Source: Candidatus Peregrinibacteria bacterium GW2011_GWF2_38_29 (GTDB lineage Bacteria; Patescibacteriota; Gracilibacteria; UBA1369; UBA12463). From it: a stretch of DNA of 64,000 bases. The position numbers and the translations under genes were made by a program. Position 1 is the stretch's first letter; the number at the start of each line of letters is the position of its first letter. Of this stretch, positions 9,222-17,242 are shown piece after piece. Below the pieces are notes generated by a model, which had not been told where the DNA came from, did not search any database, and saw nothing but the letters and a program-made list of their open reading frames with translations. The stretch spans positions 20,999 to 84,998 of the forward strand of contig LBUS01000001.1 of the NCBI GenBank assembly GCA_000992695.1, in the 5' to 3' direction.

Positions 9222-10493
9222 ATGTTTAAATATCTCATCAAGGGTGGAATTCCACTCAATGGAGAAGTCCGAGTCAGCGGATCGAAAAATGCGGCGCTAC
9301 CGATTTTGTGCGCAACGATACTCACTAAAGAAAAATGCGTTTTGAAGAATGTTCCGGAAATTGCGGATATTTATTCCATGATTGATATTTTGAAAGAACT
9401 TGGCGCTCGCGTTAATTTTGAAAATAATGTTCTTGAAATTGAAACTTCGGAAATTAAAGGCATCACGCCTCCAAAAGAAGCCGTTTGCCACATGAGAGCT
9501 TCGATTTTGGTTATCCCACCTTTGCTTGCACGAAAAGGAAAAGTCGATATGAGCTTTCCCGGTGGATGCGTTCTTGGAAAACGTTCGATTGACGCACATA
9601 CTTTTGTTTTTGAAAAATTTGGCGGAAAAATTAAGAATGATAAAACCGGAATAAATATTGAAGTAAAAGAATTAAAAGGCGGACTCGTTGTTCTTCCGGA
9701 GATGAGCGTCACCGCAACTGAAAATGCGATTATGATGGCCGTATGCGCAAAAGGGGAGACTGAGATAAGGCTTGCGGCAACTGAACCGCACGTTCAAGAT
9801 TTGTGTAAATTTTTGAAAAAAATGGGTGCGAAAATTTCAGGAGTTGGAACGACAACTTTGAATATCGAAGGCGTGAAAAACTTACATGGTGCCGAATATG
9901 AAATTTGTGGAGATTATCTTGAAGCGGGAACATTTGCTCTTGCCGGCATTCTCACAAAAGGGCATGTGAAAGTTACCGGAATTGATACGTCTTTTCTTGA
10001 TATTTTGTGGCAAAAATTGGAAGAAATGGGCGTGAAATTAAATGTTCAGAAAAACTTTGTCGAAGTTTTTCCCGTTAAAAGATTGAAATCGATTAGGATT
10101 CTTCGAACTGCCGCTTATCCAAGCTTTCCAACTGATTTACAAGCACCATTTGGAGTGCTTTTAACGCAAGCAAATGGTGTTAGCAAGATTTTTGAAACGC
10201 TTTTCGAAGGAAGGCTTAACTATTTGATGGAGCTTGAAAAAATGGGTGCAAAAGTTGAGATTTTAAATCCAAATCAGGCTTTAATAATCGGTCCTTCAAA
10301 ATTGCGTGGATGCCCTGTTTCAAGCCTTGATATCAGAGCCGGCGCTGCAATGATTCTTGCAGGACTTTGTGCGGACGGCACTACTGAAGTTTCAAATATT
10401 CAGTATCTTCATCGCGGATATGAAAAGATGGATGAGAAGCTGAGGAAGTTGGGAGCGAATATAGAGAAGACTTGCACGATTACTAAGTTCTAA
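9222..10493 (+). CDS. murA: UDP-N-acetylglucosamine 1-carboxyvinyltransferase
   Basis: Catalyses the first committed step of peptidoglycan synthesis, transfer of enolpyruvate from PEP to UDP-GlcNAc in the cytoplasm. The 423 residues include the N-terminal VSGSKNAALPIL motif with the catalytic Lys, and the PGGCVLGKRSID loop with the active-site Cys. That Cys predicts fosfomycin sensitivity at the enzyme level. The C-terminal half has RAGAAMILAGLCADG. Length is normal. A TATAAT box at 9196-9201 lies 20 bases before the ATG. With murD, ftsZ, ftsA and FemAB in the window it indicates a peptidoglycan cell wall. Confidence 0.97.
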   Translation: MFKYLIKGGIPLNGEVRVSGSKNAALPILCATILTKEKCVLKNVPEIADIYSMIDILKELGARVNFENNVLEIETSEIKGITPPKEAVCHMRASILVIPPLLARKGKVDMSFPGGCVLGKRSIDAHTFVFEKFGGKIKNDKTGINIEVKELKGGLVVLPEMSVTATENAIMMAVCAKGETEIRLAATEPHVQDLCKFLKKMGAKISGVGTTTLNIEGVKNLHGAEYEICGDYLEAGTFALAGILTKGHVKVTGIDTSFLDILWQKLEEMGVKLNVQKNFVEVFPVKRLKSIRILRTAAYPSFPTDLQAPFGVLLTQANGVSKIFETLFEGRLNYLMELEKMGAKVEILNPNQALIIGPSKLRGCPVSSLDIRAGAAMILAGLCADGTTEVSNIQYLHRGYEKMDEKLRKLGANIEKTCTITKF

Positions 10494-10564
10494 GCCTGGG
10501 GAATAATCAATTATCAATTAGCTTACAATAATCAAATAATTTTTAAGTTTAAATTTTTGAAGTT

Positions 10565-11398
10565 TTAAATTGAGATTGAAATCGTTTCGCCGTCGGAAAT
10601 AAATTCAAGAGTGCCGGAAAAATCATTTCGAAATATTTGAACATTGCGCTTTTCCAAGCGATCCAAGGCTTCTTTATGCGGATGACCAAAGCGATTTTTT
10701 GCACCACTTTGGATTGCGGCATAAATTGAATTTATTTCATACAAAAACTCTTCGCTTGTTGAATATTTGCTTCCGTGATGGCCGATTTTTATTAAATCCG
10801 CTGAAAAATCTTTATTCAATTTTAATGCTGAATATTCTTCTTCGATTGGCGCGTCACCTGTAAAAATAATGCTCGTTTTTCCGTATAATAAGCGAAAAAT
10901 CACAGATGATTCATTAGCGGATTTCTTATCTGAAATAGTCGAGTCTGAATATAAAAAATCCATAAAAACTCCTGCCCCAAAATCTATATCTGAATTTTGT
11001 GGAACAAATGCGGTTTCAATTTTGCGAGATTTGATTTCGTTTAAAAGTGTCGAATATAAAGGGTCTGCGGAACTTGCGTTCGGTAGCAGGATTTTGCCTA
11101 TTTCATAACGTTTTACGACTTCCAGCATGCCTTCAAAATGATCTTTGTGCGGATGTGAAAGAATCATCAAATCTATTTTTCTATTTAAATGACCTAGTGT
11201 TTTTCCAATCAATTTTACCGCGGATGAACCCGGTCCGGCATCGATTAAAATCGTTTTATTTTCAGGGCTTTTTATCAAAATACAATCGCCTTGGCCAACA
11301 TCCAAAAAATAGATGTGCAACCTGTTATCCGGCAGTTCGTTCAATAAAAATGCCGATACAAAAATCATAATCAAAATAAAAATTGCCGCATATTTCAT
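10565..11398 (-). CDS. ComEC C-terminal-like metallo-beta-lactamase-fold hydrolase
   Basis: 277 residues with an N-terminal hydrophobic anchor or signal (about 1-20) and an MBL fold: LHIYFLDVGQGDCILIK, then LSHPHKDHFEGM (the HxHxDH metal site with one change), then FTGDAP and KIGHHGSKYSTS. These are the hallmarks of the extracellular nuclease-like domain at the end of ComEC, here without the competence membrane domain. Related free-standing proteins are usually predicted secreted hydrolases or nucleases. The substrate is uncertain. The gene converges with murA, with 71 bp between their stops. Confidence 0.82.
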   Translation of the reverse strand: MKYAAIFILIMIFVSAFLLNELPDNRLHIYFLDVGQGDCILIKSPENKTILIDAGPGSSAVKLIGKTLGHLNRKIDLMILSHPHKDHFEGMLEVVKRYEIGKILLPNASSADPLYSTLLNEIKSRKIETAFVPQNSDIDFGAGVFMDFLYSDSTISDKKSANESSVIFRLLYGKTSIIFTGDAPIEEEYSALKLNKDFSADLIKIGHHGSKYSTSEEFLYEINSIYAAIQSGAKNRFGHPHKEALDRLEKRNVQIFRNDFSGTLEFISDGETISISI

Positions 11399-11410
11399 GC
11401 AAGCAATTTT

Positions 11411-11440
11411 TTCATATGTGCATTAAATTTCTCTAAACAG
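11411..11440 (-). promoter_or_regulatory. Conserved upstream motif before the ComEC-like gene
   Basis: On the minus strand GTTTAGAGAAATTTAAT is followed by GCACATATG. It matches the block upstream of comM, the RAYT and the tRNA-like element, and lies 13-42 bp upstream of the start codon. Confidence 0.4.
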
Positions 11441-11480
11441 TTTATAAATAATTTCTGAAAATTTATTAAATTTACTTGAA

Positions 11481-13121
11481 TTAAGCTTTGTCGTTTGCGA
11501 ACTTTCTACCATAATTCATAACTCCAAATCCAAGAGCCGCGATCATTAAGGCATAAACTCCGGCCGGACCCGTTGCAGGCAATTCAGGAATAAGAACTTT
11601 TGTTAAAACACCAACGCTTTCGTTGCCTTTTTTATCTTTGGCCGTGAGTTTGAAATTATATTCTTTGCCCGGAGCAAGTTTTGCAACTTCAAAAGTAACG
11701 GTTTTTAAATCCAGCTTTTTAAAAACTGAATAATTTTTTCCGCCATCGTTGCTTTTATACAAAACATATTCTTTAAAATCGCCGGCAGTATTTAAGCTTG
11801 CCGCCCATGTTAATTTTGCCTTGTATTCAACATTTTCACCGTTGAAGCTCGTTGCGTCTTCCGGTGGAGTTACATCTTTATAAATTGGTGTAAATTCTTT
11901 TGTATTTTTAACTTCATCAACCAATTTTCCATCAACATCCAAAATTCCTTTTACCATAAATGAGTGAATTTTTTCATTGTCTGGCTCTTTGATCGTGAGT
12001 GTGACTGTAACATTGTCCTCTTCAAGCTTTACGCCCGTTATTTCAAGTATTTTTTCAGCATTTTCTTTTTGAACGATTGCAAAATTCGTCACAGGATCAA
12101 CTGATAATGCAATTTTTTTAGTGAAAACGATTTTGATTGTTTTTTCGTCAACGGCTTTAACTGATTTAACTTCTGTTGTGCCAACTTCAGGTGCTGCCGG
12201 AGCAACCTCTGCGGCTGGTTTATCCGCAACAACGTCTGCCTGTTTTACGTCAGCGACCGCCGGATCTGCCGGAAGCTTGTCCGCCTCTGCAACCAATTTC
12301 TCCACATGCTCCTTATCTGTTCCTTTGAACAAAAGCGCATCTGATTTTCCACTAACAACAACTTCTTCGCTTGCGCCTTTAAGATCTCCACCGAGTGTTA
12401 ACAAATATTCTGTTTCCGGAATTTGAATATCAGTTGTGAGCAATACTGTTTTATTAGTCGTGTCTTCTGTATCTAATTCAGCTTTATTAACTTTTAAGAG
12501 ATCTAGTGTCTTGTTGTCTTGAATCGTAAATAGGTCTTGTGCATTTTCAGGCAAAACAACTGCGACTGAGAGTGTAACTTTTACAGTAACCGCATCAACC
12601 GCTTCAACTTTATCAATTTTAATAATTTTTAAATCCTCCATTGTTTCTATAGCGACCACTTTGTTGCCTTCATCTTTTGGCATAGAGATCAATGCGGCCG
12701 AAAGATTGCTCATTGGAACCGAGAAAACTTCCGGGCTGTAATAATCACTTTCAACGCCTTTTGAATCATATGCCGTGACTACAAAATAATAAGTTTTTCC
12801 GTTTTCCAAATTAACAACCACGTATTTGAGTGTATTGCCGGCGTCAAGTAATTGTGTATATTTGGCTTCATTGTCGTTTTTGACAGAAACCGTGCCGTAA
12901 TAGACTTTGTAGCCCGTAGCGTTACCCTTGGCAGCTTCCCATTCAAGGCTGACCGAAGAATCTCCGGCAGTTGCCTTAAGCGTGTTTACGTCGCCTACAA
13001 CAGTTGCTACTGCTGGCGTTTGAGCCAACTCAGCTTTCGCCGTTTTGATCACAACTGCGCATGGAGCGAGCACCATAACTGCAACGAGCAATGAAGATGC
13101 GAAAATCTTTATTTTTTTCAT
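11481..13121 (-). CDS. Cell-surface protein with fibronectin III and Ig-like domains and C-terminal LPATG anchor
   Basis: 546 residues. A signal peptide (about 1-31, ending AKAELAQ) is followed by an FN3 domain (about 48-138), two Ig-like blocks (about 170-265 and 315-410) separated by an Ala/Val/Asp-rich linker, and a second FN3 domain (about 420-510). The tail is LPATG, a hydrophobic stretch and a basic end (YGRKFANDKA), the layout of a sortase substrate or a similar C-terminal sorting signal. No sortase is encoded in the window. The protein probably lies on the outer surface as an adhesion or scaffold protein. Its 5' leader holds a GC-rich hairpin and a strong promoter. Confidence 0.85.
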   Translation of the reverse strand: MKKIKIFASSLLVAVMVLAPCAVVIKTAKAELAQTPAVATVVGDVNTLKATAGDSSVSLEWEAAKGNATGYKVYYGTVSVKNDNEAKYTQLLDAGNTLKYVVVNLENGKTYYFVVTAYDSKGVESDYYSPEVFSVPMSNLSAALISMPKDEGNKVVAIETMEDLKIIKIDKVEAVDAVTVKVTLSVAVVLPENAQDLFTIQDNKTLDLLKVNKAELDTEDTTNKTVLLTTDIQIPETEYLLTLGGDLKGASEEVVVSGKSDALLFKGTDKEHVEKLVAEADKLPADPAVADVKQADVVADKPAAEVAPAAPEVGTTEVKSVKAVDEKTIKIVFTKKIALSVDPVTNFAIVQKENAEKILEITGVKLEEDNVTVTLTIKEPDNEKIHSFMVKGILDVDGKLVDEVKNTKEFTPIYKDVTPPEDATSFNGENVEYKAKLTWAASLNTAGDFKEYVLYKSNDGGKNYSVFKKLDLKTVTFEVAKLAPGKEYNFKLTAKDKKGNESVGVLTKVLIPELPATGPAGVYALMIAALGFGVMNYGRKFANDKA

Positions 13122-13149
13122 ATTTGTTTTTGTTATTTTTATTTTATAT

Positions 13150-13176
13150 GGGCCTGTGCTGCTTTCGCAGCGGCCT
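13150..13176. other. GC-rich hairpin in the 5' leader of the LPATG protein gene
   Basis: GGCC-TGT-GCTGC-TTTC-GCAGC-GGCC folds as a nested stem-loop between the promoter and the start codon of the minus-strand gene. Its layout resembles the hairpins at 14142 and 60934, but the sequence is only loosely related. Confidence 0.5.
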
Positions 13177-13187
13177 GTTATCTATAT

Positions 13188-13216
13188 ATTTTACCAAAAA
13201 AATCCGTCCAAGTCAA
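13188..13216 (-). promoter_or_regulatory. Strong sigma70-type promoter of the LPATG protein gene
   Basis: On the minus strand TTGACT, a 17-bp spacer, then TAAAAT. It lies 67 bp upstream of the start codon and is among the best promoter matches in the window. Confidence 0.65.
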
Positions 13217-13262
13217 GGTTAGTTAACTCGAACGGATTGAGCGAGGGGTAATTTAAGACTTT

Positions 13263-14096
13263 CTAGCTTTCTTCTGTTATATCTTTCATCCTATCGGCTT
13301 CTTTATGCATTTGCTTTTCAAGCTCAGGATCGTATTTTTTGCCTATCTTTTCGTCATATTCAGACGATCTTTCATATGCAAGCATAAACAACTTCTTAAA
13401 TGCATCTGCAACTTCACGACTTTCTATGATTGCGCCGAATTTTTCTTTAAGCGACATTATCGTCACTTTATCATCGTAAATATCAATTTCCGGCGAAATT
13501 CTATATTTAACAGGGATTATTTTTGAAGTTCTGATATGTGCCTTATCCAAACCTTTGATTCTAAAAGAATCTTCGGTGTAAGCCAAAATAGCCTTAACCG
13601 GAATTCCTCTGCGCGTGCGTCTGTCATAATATTCCGGAAAATAGCCTGGCATAAACGAATGTTGATTTTCAACCGATGCATAACCTAAAATTGCTGACCT
13701 TGCGGTTAATGTATCTTCGTATACGCTTATAATTCCCTCTACGCCTTCGTAAAATTTAATCTTCAATTTACCAGTTGGATGCCTGTGAATTGCTTTAAAT
13801 TCAGGCAAAACTTTTTTTGCGCGTTGGATATTCGTTTCTATTTCTTTAAGATTTTCTTCCAACATACTTACAATTCTTTCCGGATTCTCGGCTATAAAAA
13901 CCATTTTTGATTTTTCTTCATATGTACTGACAAGCCCTTTTGTTATCAAGCCATTTAAAACATGATATCCATTTGTTCGCGTTATTTTGGCTTTTTTTGA
14001 AATTTCAGTGACAGTTGAAGGACCCATCTCCAATAATGCAAGATAGATTTTGGCTTCCTTGTCGGTTAGGCCGAATTTTATGAGATCTTGAAACAT
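13263..14096 (-). CDS. TrmB-like transcriptional regulator (paralogue 2)
   Basis: 277 residues. The winged helix is at about 1-70 (FGLTDKEAKIYLALLEMGP, then ITRTNGYHVLNGLITKGLV), followed by a coiled linker and the C-terminal domain with FYEGVEGIISVYEDTLTAR and SPEIDIYDDKVTIMS. It aligns along its whole length with the regulator at 7894-8661, so the two are paralogues with presumably different ligands. It lies upstream of the LPATG gene on the same strand, but that gene has its own promoter. Confidence 0.82.
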   Translation of the reverse strand: MFQDLIKFGLTDKEAKIYLALLEMGPSTVTEISKKAKITRTNGYHVLNGLITKGLVSTYEEKSKMVFIAENPERIVSMLEENLKEIETNIQRAKKVLPEFKAIHRHPTGKLKIKFYEGVEGIISVYEDTLTARSAILGYASVENQHSFMPGYFPEYYDRRTRRGIPVKAILAYTEDSFRIKGLDKAHIRTSKIIPVKYRISPEIDIYDDKVTIMSLKEKFGAIIESREVADAFKKLFMLAYERSSEYDEKIGKKYDPELEKQMHKEADRMKDITEES

Positions 14097-14141
14097 ATGC
14101 TTTCATTAGGCGTCGCCTGCGGCGATATTTTATTTATATGT

Positions 14142-14171
14142 GGGACGTACGTGCTTACGCACTCCCGTCCC
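14142..14171. repeat. Second palindromic element family, copy 1
   Basis: GGGACGTACGTGC-TTA-CGCAC-TCC-CGTCCC forms a nested hairpin and matches 60934-60963. The inner stem differs by paired changes (GTGC/GCAC here, GCGC/GCGC there). The 14097-14421 gap also holds a smaller GTCGCC/GGCGAT hairpin at about 14111-14126 and the promoter at 14321. Confidence 0.55.
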
Positions 14172-14320
14172 GTTGTGTCAAAAAAAATATACAAAATTAT
14201 CCATATACTTTCTTTTCCGCGTAAAATATAAAACTCTTTTAAATAAATATCAATGCTTTTTTATGAATTCGAGTCATCATTCGAATACCTATCAAATTGT
14301 TAACTTTTTGATAAAATCTA

Positions 14321-14349
14321 TTGACAATTCTATCTAAAACCACTAAACT
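14321..14349 (+). promoter_or_regulatory. Sigma70-type promoter of the methyltransferase gene
   Basis: TTGACA, a 17-bp spacer, then TAAACT. A 7-bp inverted repeat (CATTAAC at 14366-14372, GTTAATG at 14411-14417) lies between it and the start codon and could be an operator or leader structure. Confidence 0.5.
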
Positions 14350-14421
14350 TCCACCCTAAGATAAGCATTAACATTTGAGTTATGCTCTTTGTTATGAGAA
14401 AATAATAAAAGTTAATGTTTT

Positions 14422-15219
14422 TTGAAGCCACATAATTATGTCAATCAATTTACACACATGTACAAAAAACTAACATCAGAGGACTATATAACATCATCCA
14501 TAATAAGATTTGGTAGTCATAAAAGATATATACAAGAAAAATTGCTTGTTGATTTTTTTGCTGTCAAAGGAAATTTGAAGATTGCCGAATATTTACGTGA
14601 ATACATTCAACAGCATCTTTCAGAATTTCAATCCAAGAGCAGAATTCGCATTTTGGATGTTGGTCCTGCCATTGGTGCACTCACTACAATGCTCGCTCTG
14701 CAAGAACTTGATAAATTTGGCCTTATGGATAAAGCTCAAGTTTATCTTATTGATGTTTCCGAAAGAGTTATAAATAGCACTCAAAATCTTGACTTCTTTT
14801 ATCCTAAAACAATTCTTGATGTTTCTTTAAAAGCAAAAATATTCAAAAAATTAAAATCGTCAAAAGCGATTATACAATCAGCCGAATCGATGCCTTTTAA
14901 AACGAACTTTTTCGATATTGTTTTGGCCGGATTCTTATTCCATCATCTTCACGATTCAATCAAGCCCGTTGTCGCATCTGAAATTGAAAGAACGGTTCGA
15001 AAAGAAGGCCTTATAGCCATTGCTGAAGAATGGTTCACGGATTACAAAAAAGATTATGCGCATGAACACATTGGAGATGAAATTCCATTGGCTTTTGAGT
15101 CTATAATTAAAATGGAAGATATGATTGCGCTGTTCAAAGACATTGATGTAAAAGTTCAATCTAATTCGGAAGATATACCAAAAGAGAATTATTATTATTT
15201 CTGTGCTGAAAAGAAGTAA
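14422..15219 (+). CDS. SAM-dependent class I methyltransferase
   Basis: 265 residues from a TTG start, or 253 from the ATG at 14458, which is almost as likely. The Rossmann-fold methyltransferase motif I is RILDVGPAIGALTTML, followed by an acidic residue after strand 2 (VYLIDVSERV) and FFDIVLAGFLFHHL at motif IV/V. The substrate cannot be deduced. The N-terminal ~75 residues are charged and may bind substrate. The gene has its own promoter and converges with rel, with 2 bp between stops. Confidence 0.8.
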   Translation: MKPHNYVNQFTHMYKKLTSEDYITSSIIRFGSHKRYIQEKLLVDFFAVKGNLKIAEYLREYIQQHLSEFQSKSRIRILDVGPAIGALTTMLALQELDKFGLMDKAQVYLIDVSERVINSTQNLDFFYPKTILDVSLKAKIFKKLKSSKAIIQSAESMPFKTNFFDIVLAGFLFHHLHDSIKPVVASEIERTVRKEGLIAIAEEWFTDYKKDYAHEHIGDEIPLAFESIIKMEDMIALFKDIDVKVQSNSEDIPKENYYYFCAEKK

Positions 15220-15221
15220 TT

Positions 15222-17090
15222 TTATACTTTGTAGACTTTGCGAACGCCAAGTATTCTTTCTAAATCAAAAATCAGCTCGCAGAGCTGATTTCCATTTTCA
15301 ACGTCAACAATAAACTCGTCTGTAATCATTTTTATTGTCTTGTGCGACATTGTGCGCACATCTTCTATATTAATGCCTCTGGAGGCCATTATTTGCGTAA
15401 TTTTGTTTAAAATACCCACCACATCGTCCGCCTCTATGATGATTTTTACAGTTTTGTGGCTTTTTGATTGCGGATAATCGGATTTGACTATGGAATCTGA
15501 AATTTCATCATCTGAATAAAGCTTTGAAAGTGCCGCGCAAGGCCTTTCTCTTCCACTACCAATCTTGTTCAACATATCTTCCATGTTTTCATATAAACAT
15601 TTATCTTGAATCGTCTTTGTAATGCGGTTTTTTTCTTTTTTAAAAGTGGTGTTTATTATTTTTTGAAACAGTAAGTCCATTTTATCTTCTCCGCGTTTTA
15701 TATTGGATTCTTTATCCGAATCAAACCAGTTTGATATGTGATGCCTTGCCCTATCTGTTTTCACAAATTCAATCCAATCAAGTAGAGGCCCTTTTTGGCT
15801 TTTATTCACAATTATTTTTACTATATCTCCATTTTTTAATATTGCTAGCGGATGAGTTTTTATGCCGTTTATGACGGCTCCTGAACACTTATGTCCTTCT
15901 TCTTCACTTATCGCATAAGCAAAATCAACACATGTGGATTTTTCGGGTAAATCAACAATCTCGCCTTGCCCTGAAAAAACAAAAATTTTATCACTCAAAA
16001 CGTCAAGCTTAAGCTGATTTATGAAGTCCAAAGGATTATTTGTTCTTTCGTGAATCGCAATAATGCTTTTTATTAAATTACCACTATAGACCTTCTCCTT
16101 ATCCATAATCATCGAATATTTATCCATTTCTTCGGTCAATATTTGGATATGAATTGAATCACCTTTTGTATCGAAAACCGTTGTGTGCAAGCCCCTATAG
16201 CCATTTATTTTTGGCACGGCAATATAATCCTTAACAGCGTATGGCTTTGGCGGATATATTCTGTGAATCGCGCCAAGAACTTTATAACAGTTATCGACAC
16301 TGTTTGTTATTACCTTGATTGCGCTGCTATCGCTAACCGGATCAAAATTGTTTTTTTTCTGCTTAATAGCGCGATAAATATGATATTCGTGCTTTTTAAA
16401 TGAAGCTATTTTTAATGAAATTTTGTTGTGAAAAAATTTTGACAATCCTTTTTTAAGCTGTGAAGTATGACCTGAAAGATTCTTTAAAGCATCTTTATAT
16501 TTATTTTTTATCTCTTCATAATCTCTTGGATTTAGCACTTTAAAACTTAAATTTTCAAGCTCCCAAGCCCACTGTCTAAGTCCTAATATATTTGCAATTG
16601 GACAATATATTTCAAGCGTTTCCGTGGCTACTCTACGCTTACTTTCGTCTTTTGGCATAAACTCTATCGTACGCATGTTGTGGAGCCTATCGGCGAGCTT
16701 AACAAGTATTACGCGTACATCCTTGGACATAATAAAAAACATCTTCTTTAAAGCCTCTGTCTGTCTCATTTCCGGATTGCTTTCATAATGAATCTTTGCA
16801 AGCTTTGTGACCCCGTCAACCATATCTTTTATACTTTCACCAAACTCATTTTCTATTTGATCAAGGCTTATCTGGCTCTTTTCTATAACATCGTGAAGCA
16901 GGCCCGCAGCAATCATTTCTTCATCATCACGATTAAATTTTGAAAGTATTTTTGCAACCTCAATTGGATGATTTATATAATCCTCTCCCGAGTGACGCTT
17001 CTGATCCTTATGCGCATTGTGCGCAAAAGAAATACTTTTTTTTAAAAAAGGATTTTTGAATACAATTGTTTCACCATTTTTTATCGCCAT
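15222..17090 (-). CDS. RelA/SpoT homologue with altered catalytic residues
   Basis: 622 residues in the long RSH architecture: HD hydrolase domain (about 18-175), synthetase-like domain (about 225-345), TGS (about 360-425) and a C-terminal ACT domain (about 545-620). Classical members make and degrade (p)ppGpp. HD residues H66-D67 and the KLADRLHNMRT helix are present, but the family's paired ED is E70-K71. In the synthetase region D254 and NGYRGLHTTVF are kept, but the Glu of the EIQIRT motif is His314 and the RFKD loop reads YAVKD. Activity may therefore be reduced, shifted or absent. The ACT and TGS parts look intact, so a regulatory or ribosome-associated role is possible. Confidence 0.88.
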   Translation of the reverse strand: MAIKNGETIVFKNPFLKKSISFAHNAHKDQKRHSGEDYINHPIEVAKILSKFNRDDEEMIAAGLLHDVIEKSQISLDQIENEFGESIKDMVDGVTKLAKIHYESNPEMRQTEALKKMFFIMSKDVRVILVKLADRLHNMRTIEFMPKDESKRRVATETLEIYCPIANILGLRQWAWELENLSFKVLNPRDYEEIKNKYKDALKNLSGHTSQLKKGLSKFFHNKISLKIASFKKHEYHIYRAIKQKKNNFDPVSDSSAIKVITNSVDNCYKVLGAIHRIYPPKPYAVKDYIAVPKINGYRGLHTTVFDTKGDSIHIQILTEEMDKYSMIMDKEKVYSGNLIKSIIAIHERTNNPLDFINQLKLDVLSDKIFVFSGQGEIVDLPEKSTCVDFAYAISEEEGHKCSGAVINGIKTHPLAILKNGDIVKIIVNKSQKGPLLDWIEFVKTDRARHHISNWFDSDKESNIKRGEDKMDLLFQKIINTTFKKEKNRITKTIQDKCLYENMEDMLNKIGSGRERPCAALSKLYSDDEISDSIVKSDYPQSKSHKTVKIIIEADDVVGILNKITQIMASRGINIEDVRTMSHKTIKMITDEFIVDVENGNQLCELIFDLERILGVRKVYKV

Positions 17091-17242
17091 GACGTTTTCG
17101 GTGCTTATATATTCCGCCCTTACCCCCGCAAGATAACTTCAAAATATATTTGTGTCAATAACTTTACACAAACTTTAACTTGCGTAAAGTTAAAAAAATA
17201 ACAAAGATAACTTTTGACTTTACTGCTTCACGAAGTTGCATG

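Noticed and set aside
17160..17191. Terminator of argS (AACTTTAC/GTAAAGTT)
   Set aside because: The stem is AT-rich, the loop is 16 bases and no T-run follows the stem on the relevant strand. It could equally be an operator of rel, so no call was made.
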